This document shows, piece after piece, positions 33,201 to 44,549 of a stretch of 64,000 nucleotides of DNA. Below the pieces are notes generated by a model. It saw only the letters and a program-made list of their open reading frames with translations. It did not search any database and had not been told where the DNA came from. The DNA comes from Agrocybe praecox. Taxonomy: Eukaryota; Basidiomycota; Agaricomycetes; Agaricales; Agrocybaceae. The stretch's first letter is position 1. Each line of letters starts with the position of its first letter. The stretch is from NCBI GenBank assembly GCA_964017145.1, contig OZ024840.1:2790001-2854000 (forward strand). Reading direction: 5' to 3'. A program made the position numbers and the translations under genes.

Positions 33201-35189
33201 CGGGGTATACGGTAACGGTAGTTTTTGCTGTCTCAGGATAATCAACTCTGGCTTATCTGTTGCTCGAAGTTGTACGACCATAAAATCAGCAGTCACCCCG
33301 ATGATATACTCGTACCCGGTCGGAGATGGCATCGTGAATAAAGACTCGAGACCTGGGACGTTAACGGTCTGGGGAGGAAGCGAGTGCAGCTTCAAAGTCC
33401 CACTGGCCTTACTATACGTTGCAAATTGATAGCCTACAACAGAAGTTAGCAAACCGAACAACTGCAGTCTCGTATATTATCGTACCGTGTGCAAGGACCA
33501 CAACGAAATCAGCTGAGTCCCAGGCTTGATGACGAACCAACTTTGTACCACGGTCATGTACTTGCCATGTTTCCCCTCCTCCACGAACCCGAAGTGCACC
33601 TACACCTTTACCTTCAGGCGTCCGAATAAACCTGATAATTTCCGATTCTTCTCCAGCCATTCGATTCATGCATTTAGACACTATTTTCAACCCATGTGAC
33701 CGGGCGTCAAAAAAGGCCAGCGGAGAAAGGATCATAGACATAAGAGGAGAAGACGTGATGAGAGTCAATTGAGTTGGGTCGGGGTGCGGGAGAATGTAGA
33801 GGTAAGAGGGTGGCTTCGTAAAAATAGAAGGTTGAGATTGCTGCAAAGTGAAATATTGAAGAAGGGTGGGCGGCCGACGATCTATATTCTGCCTCAAGAT
33901 AAGAAAGCGTAAGATTATTAACTCGAAAAAGACTCACAGCTACGGCAGTTATGACTATGGATCCATCTGACAAGATTCTCAAGAATAAGTCCCATCCATC
34001 ATCTTTTATTTCCTTTATTCTCCGGTTTCGTGCCTCATCAACTTGATTCGGGTCATTAAGTATATTGTTGATGACCTTTTCCACCGTCCTTCTATCCAAC
34101 CAGAAAACAGAAGACTCAGGTGAGCTTATTTGGGTAACAACTGAGTAAGGCAGAGATGAATAGATATCGAGTGACGCGTGAAGTTGCAGATAGTCTGGAG
34201 CATCCAACACCGGAAAGAAAATACGCAATGTAGCATCCGACGTGACGGAGTAGAGAATTAGGTCATCCCTAGTATTTCTGTCAATATATACAATGATAGA
34301 TCTATCTAAGGCGTACCGACTTGATGCTTGGTAACGTCTCCAGGATATTTTCACCACTGGTCGTGGGTGAGGGATATTCTGGGTTTGACGGCCGGAGGTA
34401 GTAGAATATAATCGAATAGAGGTGTCTTTCTAATAGATATTCAATTTTGGGGTCAAGGCGGAGTTTCAGTAAAGCAAACCTTAGATGCAGCAGCAATGTA
34501 CATTAAAGAAGGCGCGAAGTTCAATAAAAAAGGGGTTGGTGTGCTATGAACATTGATCAGATATGCAAAAGGTTGTTGGACCCAACTTACCGAGCCGTCC
34601 ACTTCTTTGACCAGGTAGGAAGCTCATTTTCAAGGACGAGTGTGTAGACCGATAGTTCTTTGCTGCATCCGACGGCAAGTAAGCCTGTGTTTCGTTAGTG
34701 AAGCGGCTAGAAGGGATAAAGACACCACACACCAGCTTTGTTATCAAGACTTACGACATGTTGACTGTCAGGAAGCACAAGAGTAGAGTGTATGCGCCAA
34801 GTGCCTGCTTCCGCGTCCGATAAAGACCATGCAGCAAGCCTTGACTTCATTGCTGTAACGATCTACTGCCCAATTAACCCGCGTTTAAGGGGACTAGTAA
34901 AGAAACATACAAGTTTCATGCCTGAATCAACAGATATGCAGCATATCTCCTCTTTGCTATGCATAAGGCCTGGAAAGGCTTCCCAGAAGGCAAGAACGCG
35001 TACAAGTGCGAGTGTATGGGCATTTAAGATGATAACTGCGTCTGCCGAAGGGTAAAGCTAAATGAGTCGAAATAAGCACAGAGACAGATTGAGCAAGCAA
35101 AGACGTACGAGAAATGAGTCTTGTCCAAGAGCTAAGTACTGAACACCCGCAGCGGGATATCCGGTAAGTGTCTGTTGAAGCTGCAGCAT
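30215..35189 (-). CDS. RAV1: Rav1, RAVE complex subunit for V-ATPase assembly (rabconnectin-3/DmX family)
   Basis: Rav1 is the large RAVE subunit that, with Rav2 and Skp1, drives reassembly of V1 onto Vo of the vacuolar proton pump. The start at 35189 reads MLQLQQTLTGYPAAGVQYLA, LLYPSADAVIILNAHTLALV and RVLAFWEAFPGLMHSKEE, the Rav1 N-terminus, followed by a WD40/beta-propeller half with very many short introns. The C-terminal part is the conserved Rav1 domain: DPTSCSLLYFALGKSKLVHG, LWRQAAWHKEQSVMLKFLSN, EPRWRTAALKNAFALLSKRR, YAAAFFLLGGSLKDAINVCI, LGDFQLAIVLARIVE. The protein ends KVPEFDMNAFF at 30215. I expect about 1,350 residues. The exon structure was not fully resolved in the middle third (31.7-33.5 kb), so its coordinates are the outer limits of the coding region. 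Confidence 0.88.
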
Positions 35190-35267
35190 ATCATAGGGAG
35201 ATCGCTAACTGAGGTAAGTCCTAGTAGGTACTACTTACTGGCACTAACTGCTGTTACAGGAGCTAAA

Positions 35268-35275
35268 TCACGTGA
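35268..35275. promoter_or_regulatory. TCACGTGA palindrome in the RAV1 / fasciclin divergent promoter
   Basis: ATCACGTGAT, a 10-bp perfect palindrome, lies in the 179 bp between the two start codons. It is the strongest of the CACGTG sites here and matches the core of Cbf1/Pho4- and TFEB-like motifs. Function is inferred. Confidence 0.45.
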
Positions 35276-35368
35276 TATAATGTCATTATTTGGACTCGCT
35301 CCGAAGGCTAGAGGCGACGCAGCATGCTGCACTCGGAGCAGCGAGCACTAAAGTACTAACAGCCCACC

Positions 35369-38188
35369 ATGTACATCGCATGTCTCTCCGTAGCGTTTCT
35401 GGCTACCAGTCTCCCAGTCTTTTCCTCAAACATCCAGTCATCATGGACCATACCCACAACGACGTCCATGACCCTGGTTGATGCCCTCAGCGCAGATCCC
35501 GACTATACCTCTCTGCTTTATTTGCTCCAGCGTACTCGTCTCATTCCAACTCTTAACAAACTCAATGGCAGCACATTTTTTGCGCCCACGAACGACGCTA
35601 TCAAGAAACACTCCCAAACATCTTCTCTCTGGCGCATTGCACTTGAAGGCAACGCCGATCTTGTCCCAGACAACGTCAATGAGCAACTTAGGCAGCAATT
35701 GTTATATCACCTGTTGAATGAAACTCTCTCAGCACTTCCGGTGGAGAATGATGTACAAGTTCACAAGACTCTATTGTTTCCACGCAAAGCTCTCGATCCA
35801 CCGTCGCGTAAACCCCCTCCTTACCCTCCTTGGATGCCAATTCCCGGTGGAACGTTAGGTGGAGAGGCCCAAAGACTTCGTCTGGCTGCCCAGAATGATG
35901 CTGCCAATGTGGGAACTGATACATATGGAAAGGGTGGTGCAAAAATCGTCAAAGGTCTGCAAGATGCAGGGAACGGTATTTTGCTGGGGATCGACCAAGT
36001 GTTAGAACCTCCACCAGATTTGGGTGCGTTATCCATCCTGATGTTAATAATTTCATAAGCTCAAATACCCAAAAAAGCCACCATCATACTCCAAAGCCCT
36101 TCAATATCTTACCTCCAGAAAATTATAACATCCAGCATACTCGAACGTTTGAATTCTTCTACTGAATTGACTCTTTTCCTTCCTGTCGATGATGCGTGGG
36201 CGGAATTAGACCCCATCAACCGACTCTATCTGGAGAGTGAATTTGCTTCTGAGGATATTCAGCGTATAGTGAACATGCATGCGGTCTCAGACGGTCATGT
36301 TACTTGGTCAGATTCATTTAGCCCTGGCATAACATGTAAGTCTCCCGGAAATCTAAATACCTATATAATATCTTATTCTTCTGATAGTAAAGACAATCGA
36401 AGGAACAGAACTTGACATTGTGGATACTCCGGAAGGTACCCAAATCAAAGACGCGAAACTTGTTCAACCTGATATCTATGCCTCGAACGGCGTCTTACAC
36501 CTTGTTTCTTCTCTCCTCCTTCCACCGGATGCCTTGAAGTTGACACCGGAAAAGTATTTGTTGGCCCTCAACTGCACCAAATTTGTTTCTCTTCTGCGTT
36601 CGGTGGATTTGGAAGGCCTTATCAATGACACGGATACAAAGTACACAATTCTCGCACCTCGGGATGACATCATGTCTATATTTGAAGGCCCTGATTTTCC
36701 TAAACCTGGAACTGAAGAATTGAAAAATCTATTGCAATATCATTTCATACCTGGAAAGTGGTCGCCGAGCAAACTCAAGAATGGGAGCTTGCTTGAAACT
36801 GCGTTGGAGGAACCGGGATTAAACGGTGGTCGACAAGTCCTTTCTGTAGAGCTTCACTCGGAGGACAAGAAAAAGTTCTCTAACATTAGATTTGGAGGTG
36901 CCGGAACAATCGGTGAACCTGGTGGGTTTTACTCTGATACCCAGGCTGTTCTGATACTAACTTCAGCGCGCTAGTTGAGATTCCTAACAGCACTTTGGTT
37001 TATTTTGTATCCCATCCTCTTGTTCCTCCTCCGGATGTTCTCCAAGCTGTTTTACCATCCTTGGACCTTTCTCAATTTTTGGCAGCAATATTTTCCACTT
37101 CGAAAGCGGAGAAGCTGCGGACGACACCGACGACAACTCTTTTAATCCCTCATAACGATGCTTTCACGCGTCTCGGGTTATTGGTCAGCGGTCACCTCCT
37201 TTCGCCAACGTCAAAAGAAGACCTCGAGAAAGTTATCATGCACCACGCCCTAAATTCTGTCCAATATTCCCATCAACTAATTGCTGGTTCCCAGCATAGC
37301 TTCTCTAGTCTTGAAGGGACTGATATCAAGATAGATCGTCTATCCAATGGTACCGCCTTTGTGAGCTCAAGCGGAGGTTGGGCAGGCATGAGGGCTCGAC
37401 TCATTCCTAGCGATGTTTTGACACAGACGGGTGTTATACACGAGTTATCGGATCTCCTTATTCCTCGGTCAGTAGAATTGACTATCGGAAAGCTTGTAAA
37501 GGCTGCCAAAGGAAATACTATGGCCACACTAGTCAATAAAGCCGGGTTTGATTGGGTTTTGAACGGCACAGCGCCACCCGAAGGATCGCCTTGGGCCGAT
37601 GAAAAATACGGTGATGCGGGGTGGACATTACTGTGCCCCACGGATGATGCTTTCAAGAAATACAACTTGACACAATTGTACTCCGACATCGAGGGCTTGC
37701 GCACCATAGTCACCCAGCATCTCATTCCAATGCCTCCCCTCACAGATGACAAGTTACTGGACCAGGAAAATACACCCCTTAATAACGACCGACCATTGGT
37801 CATGGATGACGCGACATACTCTACTCTTCGTTCTCCATCCTCAGCATATGGCGACATAGTCTTCCAACGAAAAACAGATACAAATGATTATGTCGTTGGG
37901 ATTAAAGGTGCACGAGGCACCAATGGTGAAGATGATTCCGCTCGCATCTTATCTTGGGGTCGTTCTACGACCAGTTCTGGGACCGGGGGTGTTGTGCAGA
38001 TTGACCGACTACTAATACCATATGAACCTTCGTTATGGTACGAATACGGTCCCCCGTCGGCTGTTGGAGCCTTTGGAATAATTATTATATGTGCATTTTT
38101 CTACGGTGTGCGCTGGGTCTGGAGACGCGACACGACGGAAGCGACGTACGAGCCTGTTGGTGGATTTGGCCGCGATGATGAATCGTAA
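35369..38188 (+). CDS. Fasciclin (FAS1) repeat type I membrane protein, five repeats
   Basis: The spliced protein is 886 residues: exons 35369-36023, 36078-36335, 36388-36921 and 36975-38188 (2661 nt). It starts with a signal peptide (MYIACLSVAFLATSLPVFSS). Five FAS1 units can be told from their hallmark H1 boxes and closings: GSTFFAPTNDAIKKH, LTLFLPVDDAWAELD, YTILAPRDDIMSIF, TTLLIPHNDAFTRLG and WTLLCPTDDAFKKYN, each followed by a YH-like H2 region (LLYHLLNE, LQYHFIPG, IMHHALNS, VTQHLIPM). Several N-glycosylation sequons are present. A single membrane helix near residues 845-863 (AVGAFGIIIICAFFYGVRW) is followed by a short cytosolic tail (RRDTTEATYEPVGGFGRDDES). The layout matches fungal vacuolar or plasma-membrane FAS1 proteins, including S. 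pombe-type autophagy-related Fsc1; the link is inference. It faces RAV1. Confidence 0.88.
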
Positions 38189-38486
38189 GCTTTTGGGATT
38201 TGATTTTTAGGGAACCATATATATGTACATAGATTAGAACTCATACGTACACTGTAACTTGTAATATATTTTTCTTTTGTTTAAGTCTAAGTTGGTATTA
38301 TGCTGTAATGCTGTGTATATACGCGCATGGAGATTGATCGGGTCACTGCATGTGAAAATGGAAAGCCACTGTTCGTACCCGGTCCAATATATCACCAAAA
38401 CCGACCAACGTCAAAGAGAGACGCGTTAGACTTCCCGACTCGGTCCTTCGCCCTCTACTTCCATCTCTACCCAGTCATCCCACATA
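38189..38486. promoter_or_regulatory. Intergenic interval before the carnitine carrier
   Basis: The 298 bp hold the FAS1 3' end and the CRC1 promoter and leader, with CCAAT near 38382. Nothing gene-like is visible. Confidence 0.35.
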
Positions 38487-39926
38487 ATGGTATAGTCAAT
38501 CTCATGTGCCTTCGGAATATGCAAGCTGATGCTGTAGCAGAGTAGTGAAGCACCTGTTGTCGAGGAAAATCGAGTTTCGGCGGCAGAATCCGCAAAGTCT
38601 TTTATCGCTGGAGGGTTCGGAGGCGCTTGCGCAGTGCTGGTTGGTATGTTCTCTGCCATTATTGTGGTTGAATAGGGCCAGTGTTCACAATCTTCTTTTG
38701 AAGGACATCCCTTCGATCTCACGAAAACAAGGCTTCAAACGGCAGCCCCAGGAGCGTATACGGGCGCTGTAGATGTTGTCAAGAAAACACTGGCTAAAGA
38801 TGGTGTAACCGGGTATGTCAATTATAACGAAAGGAAAAACCATGGGAGAATGTTACTTAATTACCCTCTTCATCGTGAAGTTTATACCGCGGTATGGTGC
38901 CGCCTTTATTGGGTATCACTCCTATCTTTGCGGTGTCATTCTGGGTACAAGCGGTTTTTTATGGAATTGAGTATAATTCTTGTTGAACCCCATGTTTACA
39001 GGCATATGATGCCTCAAAACAGCTCATCTTCGCTCTTACACCATCACGAAAGTCAGAATCACTCTCAACCGGAGAACTTGCGGCAGCCGGTTTTCTCTCA
39101 GCCGTCCCCACCACGCTAATTACGGCGCCTGTCGAACGTGCCAAAGTGTTGCTGCAGGTAACTTCTGCTTTTCATGAACACCTTATGGAAATGCTGATTC
39201 TTTTTGGAATCAGGTTCAAGGGCAGGCAGGCTCGCAGACCAAGTACACAGGTGTCGCAGATGTTATGAAACACTTGTATAAGGAAGGAGGGCTTCGAAGC
39301 ATCTTCCGTGGTACAGGTGCTACATTGGCTCGTGATGGTCCCGGCAGTGCAGCGTATGCTACTACCATGGAAGAACTCGGTATTTTATGAACACTGATCG
39401 TCGATTCTGACAGGTACTTTGCAGCATATGAAGTTACCAAGAAAGCATTGACACCGGCTGGATCCTCGCCTTCAGAGCTGAACTTGGGTGCAATTATCGT
39501 GGCTGGAGGAACCGCTGGTGTGGCCATGTGGTCATTGGCCATTCCTCCTGACGTAGGCATATTTTTCTCCCGTCCCGTCAAGAAGCTTCATTGACCCATT
39601 CAATCTGTAACAGGTCATCAAATCAAGAATCCAATCCGCACCAAGCGGAACATATACCGGTATGCTAGATTGCGTGCGGCAGACCATCGCACGAGACGGT
39701 GTTCGTGCTCTTTGGAAAGGGTTTGGACCTGCCATGGCACGGGTAAGTCGCATAGGTCACTCTCAAGACTTTAATTGACGTTTTCTCTTTTTTCCGCAGG
39801 CATTCCCTGCAAACGCTGCTACTTTCGTGAGTGCCTACTCTCTAAACCCCACGACATGTAATCTAACTTTCCCCCCCCCAGCTCGGTGTAGAAGCTTCAA
39901 GAAAGGTATTAGACGGCTTGTTTTGA
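38487..39926 (+). CDS. CRC1: Mitochondrial carnitine/acylcarnitine carrier
   Basis: This 304-residue mitochondrial carrier exchanges acylcarnitine for carnitine to feed fatty acids into mitochondria. All three carrier repeats carry the signature: GHPFDLTKTRLQ, APVERAKVLLQVQGQAG and IPPDVIKSRIQSAPSGTY. CACT-type sequence includes GLYRGMVPPLLGITPIFAVS and IFRGTGATLARDGPGSAAYF. Exons I place: 38487-38489, 38541-38643, 38704-38812, 38881-38944, 39002-39157, 39214-39353, 39414-39552, 39614-39742, 39800-39826 and 39882-39926, totalling 915 nt. The first coding exon is only the ATG, because the intron GTATAG...GCAG (38490-38540) follows at once; the protein then reads MSSEAPVVEENRVSAAESAK. An acceptor 3 nt earlier would add one Gln. 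Together with POT1 in this window it points to both mitochondrial and peroxisomal beta-oxidation. The ornithine carrier is a less likely alternative. Confidence 0.88.
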
Positions 39927-40182
39927 AGAAGCACTCAATAAATATGCGTACTTCGATAATCATTCACTGTAGATATTACAAGACATACCATTTTCTTTTG
40001 CTTAGCTATTTCGTGTACAACTTGAAATATGCTCGTCCTGCCATAGATATTTTGTTGCTCGATTTCATTCTCGTTTTTAATGGTAACTGATACAACAATG
40101 CGCTAGCTATGGATACCCTAGATTGTGTGTAAAGATGTGAAAAAATGTAATTGATCAAGGAAGCAAAAGCGAATTAAATGTA

Positions 40183-42140
40183 TTATTTCCAACTTGATGG
40201 AATTTTTAGGACCACCTTGCCCCAATCTGAAAGCCTGCCCTCTTCCCACTGTTCGACATATGACAAGCCTGCGCTTCCTCGGCGACCTTCTTCGATTTTT
40301 AAACGCTTCTCGGAGTCGCACCAGAATAATACCCATGAGCCCATTCGCATATGACCAGTGCTTCGTTCAAAATACCACTTGTTCACGGGGTTGTCAGCTC
40401 GACTACGCCACACAAGATCGCGACCTTCTCCCTTTCCGCCTTTACCGCCGTTGGGGTTAGCAGAGAAAGGGTGCCCAAGACCGTATGATTCGTCGTGCAG
40501 AGCAACCCACAAGAAGTCAACAGTGCCGTCTCCTTGATGGCTCGGAAGTACTGCAAACTTATCGAGGTATGGAATTGGTTCGCCACCTAACATGGAAGGT
40601 TCGTTGGTCACGATGGCAGCCCCGGCATAATCACCAGCAACAATGACGTAGTCGAGGACTCCGGAGAGACGCGTGTAGAAGGCTTCCTGATCTAGTGTGC
40701 GCTTGAAAGATTGTTCGAGTAAGGCTGTCATTTTGGCCTTATCGATATCGCGGACTGTGCGTAGTACCTGGATAGGCAGACCACGTCTGAGGAGAGTAGG
40801 TGTATGTGGAGTTAACCTTCGGTTTCCTTGCAGTAATGCATGAGGAAGACTCGAACTGACAGCGGGTTTATTGGTAATGAGGTTACCGATCAAAGAACTA
40901 GGAGATTTGTGAGAGACCATGATAGCAGAAGATGTCGACGGCATATAGTGAAGACATTGGCGAGCCAGCGCTAAGTTGGAAAGAGCGGAAGGGTTTAGTT
41001 GACTCCATTGGTCGTTGAAGGTTTCATGTATGTGCTCGTATTCCGATGTAAGGTTAATGAGAAGATGTGGGTATCCAGAGCGTGCATAAGATGGGACGCC
41101 ACCGTTCCTGTCGATGATCATGAGACGAAGAGGGGTGAGGTCTACTTGATTCGAAAATTTGAGATGGCCATCTTCGACCTCTTGGTTTGTCGGGGACTCA
41201 AGAGAGGCAACTTCGACCATTCCACGAGCCAGTCCTGCAATCACATCGTTTGCATCAACACGAACTGAACGACAAAAGGAATCCAATGCAAAGGGAGCAA
41301 TGACGGGGATTTCTCCTGCATTAAGAGCAGAGCGTACAGGTATGAGGTCGGATGGGATTATGTGGGCTTCGGGAGGTTCGAGGCCAGGTTCCGAATCATC
41401 GCCTGGTTTGGGACCCAGTCTAACGACTGCACCAACGATAGGACGTGCTCTTGAGCCTTGCTTCTCGAGGTTTGTGACCACGCGCATGGTTTCATCTATG
41501 ATGGCGGACCGTTCGTCTTCCTGGTTAGGGGAACGTTCCTCGTTTTCAACAACGATGACACTGACAAGACCAAGTTTTTCGAGATAAACCAGACCTCGAC
41601 ATATGCTGTCGAGCTGATTTTCTGTGAAGGGACCTTGGATTTTTACGAGGGCTGTACGTCGATATACAGGATTAAGGATAGAGGCAATGACTGGGCTGGG
41701 CTTGGGTTCTTCTATGGGTGCAATAGGCTTGTTTAATGCAATTGGATCATCAAGAGAGGGTACTCGATCGGGTAATTTTGTCTCCTTGGGTTGTACAGGA
41801 GGAGATTGGGGCCGGAGACCAAACGAAGCAAGGTAGGACCGGGCATCCCTTAGAGAAGGGTTCGTGCGCAATATTGACAAGATGAAATCCTGTGGGTTGC
41901 GGTGAGAACCGGCTACGAGATACACAATGTAATGAACGTACATTGTCTGCTGGTGGCAAGTCCTCTGGTGGTTCATGTAACCTGGGTTTTGACCCGCGTA
42001 CGGTCTAGGAATGAGCAGAGAATGAGTCAAAGCAACGGGCGATGAAAATCCGAAGGACCGACGGCATAAAAGGCCTTGAAAGTATGAGAGCGCTGAGCTC
42101 TGAGGGCTGCTGCGACGCGGGGGGAGGTATTTGGGATCAT
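40183..42140 (-). CDS. ARG2: N-acetylglutamate synthase, mitochondrial (arginine biosynthesis)
   Basis: This enzyme makes N-acetylglutamate from acetyl-CoA and glutamate, the first step of arginine synthesis in fungal mitochondria. A 57-nt intron removed near 42.05 kb joins a mitochondrial-type presequence MIPNTSPRVAAALRAQRSHT to TVRGSKPRLHEPPEDLPPAD. A second intron joins that to DFILSILRTNPSLRDARSYL. The amino-acid-kinase-like part includes TALVKIQGPFTENQLDSIC and VNIPVVAPFALD-type EIPVIAPFALDSF. The C-terminal NAT domain has DYVIVAGDYAGAAIVTNEPS, YLDKFAVLPSHQGDGTVDFL, GLGHPFSAN and VWRSRADNPVNKWYFERSTG, all as expected for fungal Arg2. Product about 610-620 residues, ending KIPSSWK. Three CCAAT boxes (as ATTGG on the plus strand) lie within 370 bp upstream. 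Confidence 0.9.
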
Positions 42141-42645
42141 GGTGAGCAGAAGGGAAGAAAGGGATGGGGAATCATGAGGGACGGGTTAGTTTTATTTAAA
42201 TGGTGGTGGTAGGAGGACAAGCAAAGAAAAGCAGTGTAATCGCAATTTCACGTCCTTTATCTGATAAGATTTCACAAAAACTCCCGATCCGATTGATCTG
42301 TCACAATCACCTGTCTGCCCATTCTTATTCTCTTCATCATTGGCTCCCAAAGAGCCTTTATAGCTTTCTGCTCATCCCGAAGTTTATCGCCATTGGCCAC
42401 TATTTACTAGTAAACGTGCTTCCCTCTCTTTTGTAATTTATGAACACTCTCTCAACACCGGAGAAATCATCTGCGCATGCGTTGGTGTGCGTTACATCGG
42501 CTATTGGTCCCTAATAAACCAAATTTCCGCAGCCAAGTTCGTCTTTCGTTGCCTTCTACTACTCATACATGAAACCCTAGGAGCTTAGAATACTCTAGAA
42601 TACCAATGCTCTGTATTCCCGGCATTCCGACTGCGGTTTATTCCG
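42141..42645. promoter_or_regulatory. Intergenic interval with three CCAAT boxes upstream of ARG2
   Basis: The 505 bp hold the ARG2 promoter and the F-box gene 3' end. ATTGG, i.e. CCAAT on the ARG2 strand, occurs at 42339-42343, 42392-42396 and 42503-42507. A GATAAG is present near 42262. I saw no Gcn4-type TGACTC site. No gene is supported. Confidence 0.4.
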
Positions 42646-44353
42646 TTAGATCGTACATGACTTCCGATAATCCTGGAAACTCACATCTACTACTATTATC
42701 TGGTCTTCGCTGCACAAAACACTGCAATGAGCATGGGCATCTTCTAAATGGATGACATGCGAACTAAATGGAAGGCATGTCATCGCATCACCCTCGAATG
42801 CTGTGCCACCCCCAATCACCGTAGTTGATCTGTCAATTCCGCTGGGCGCTTCAATTTCTGAGCATTGGGCGCCTCTTCGAATTGGCAGTTGGTTAAAGTC
42901 GTACACGCGTATCGAATAGCTATTTTTGCTATCCGGCACAGGTTCTGGAATAACAACCCTCGTTCCGTATACATAGCAGACCCACACATCGGAAGGATGA
43001 GCAGTTGGGAATATCAGGCGAGTTTTCTTCGGTGCCCAGTCTGACCATGGAATTATGTCAAATGCCTTGCAATGTTCCAAGATGCTGGAAGACGGAATGA
43101 AATGAGTCAAACATTTAAATGCTTCATCTGCGATGAACCATATGTTGACAACGATTATGAAATCCTTGGAGTTTTGAGAGAAGGGGACCGCATCGCCCTG
43201 TGAAATTGCGCCAGGATCGCAACGTATGTCAATGTCATTGATGAATGCATCTTCGCGAAACTCTGGATATGCAAACTTGACTGTATTCTGATAGAAGGCA
43301 TCTTCGTCGTCGTGCTCAGTCCAGGCTTCTCTAAAATAGAATGCCGCGAGTACTGGACCCCCATATGCATCCATTAAACCTAAGAGCATCCATGAGTCTG
43401 AGATGAAAGTTGATGAAAGGATTTCGTCGTTGTCGATATCCTATATGTGCGGATTTGAAAATTGTAAGGGGGGTTATTTGACAGCGAATATTATATGCTT
43501 ACCGCTAATAGTGTATTTGTTTTCCATTCCCATATAGCGAGTTCTGTTTCAGCAGAAGTTGGCTCAAATGTCACGGATATGAGTCCCCCGAATATTTGTA
43601 TGATATACGATTGAATTATATCCCTAGTCTTTTGTCTCAAGCGCAAGATTGGCCCTCCTAAAGCTTGTGGATGCGGTTTTCCGGTCGATAGGAGCCTTAA
43701 GTGCACACGGTATTCGAGCTTGTCATCTGTGAGTGACCTGAATGATATGATCGATATCTCGTATTTTTGAGGCTAGTTGGGCTAATTCTACTCACCAGTT
43801 AGGTGCTTCCACCAGAACGAGCAAATCCTGAGACGGCTCCATTGCGAAATCGCGAACATGTACATCAATGTCGTTCGCGCGAAGGGTCCATTCTTTTGCT
43901 TCAATATTGCGCAAGTCCGAAGGGAGTTGGTAAAAGAAAAGCGAATCGCTTTCGCTACTCTGTCCTAGTACGCCCCCGAAGAGCTCCCATAGCCCACCAT
44001 CTTTCATAGGAATCCTTGATTCTCTGGTCCACTTTACTGAGTTCCAAGCCGATTGATATTTTTTGAGCAACTGAAGTAGCGCATTAGATGAAGATGCGTC
44101 ATTATTGTTCCCGGATGCCTTCCCAGCTACGGCGAGTTCGATGATGAGCTGCAAATGTGCCGTTTCGGTGATGATATCTCGAAACAAGGAGCAGACCTAA
44201 AACGATCTCTATGACATGAAGTTATGAACACTAAAATGAATCGATGGCTACCTGCATGCATCGTAAAATGCACTTGTAGTCGAGATATCCCAGGATATTA
44301 CTGTATAGTTCGGTGGGCAACCTGGGGTAGAGGAATTCATCGGGTTTGGACAT
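42646..44353 (-). CDS. F-box protein of unknown target
   Basis: The protein begins MSKPDEFLYPRLPTELYSNI, followed by LGYLDYKCILRCMQ and, after an intron, VCSLFRDIITETAHLQLIIE. This is a clear F-box, the Skp1-binding module of SCF ubiquitin ligases. The rest (about 430 residues) has WD/Kelch-like spaced Trp and Asp residues, e.g. WTLRANDIDVHVRDFAMEPS, LLVLVEAP, ELAIWEWKTNTLLAV, and VCYVYGTRVVIPEP, without a recognised repeat signature. Such F-box proteins with a divergent propeller-like body are a large expanded family in Agaricomycetes. The start at 44353 is the ATG immediately before the F-box. There are about four introns, including one after CMQ. The substrate cannot be inferred. It faces UBE2O with 196 bp between starts, which may be coincidence although both are ubiquitin-system genes. 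Confidence 0.82.
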
Positions 44354-44549
44354 CGTTGTAGCAGGTGGCTGGTCCAGGTCAAGCGCGAAGGAAAATAGCC
44401 CGTGATCGATGATGGCCGTGACTCTACCGTGAAATCAGGTGTTTCGCTTCTTCCTTAGTATTCGGGTCCTTAGGTGACCAGGTCCTAGGGGCTTTATACT
44501 AGTGTACACACAACGCACGCTATTATTCTTCATTCACACCTGTATACCC

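Noticed and set aside
38426..38722. 98-residue minus-strand frame over the start of the carnitine carrier
   Set aside because: The plus-strand carrier explains the region fully with conserved motifs.
42200..42436. 78-residue plus-strand frame in the ARG2 promoter
   Set aside because: No recognisable protein content; Leu/Ser/His-rich and without neighbouring exons.
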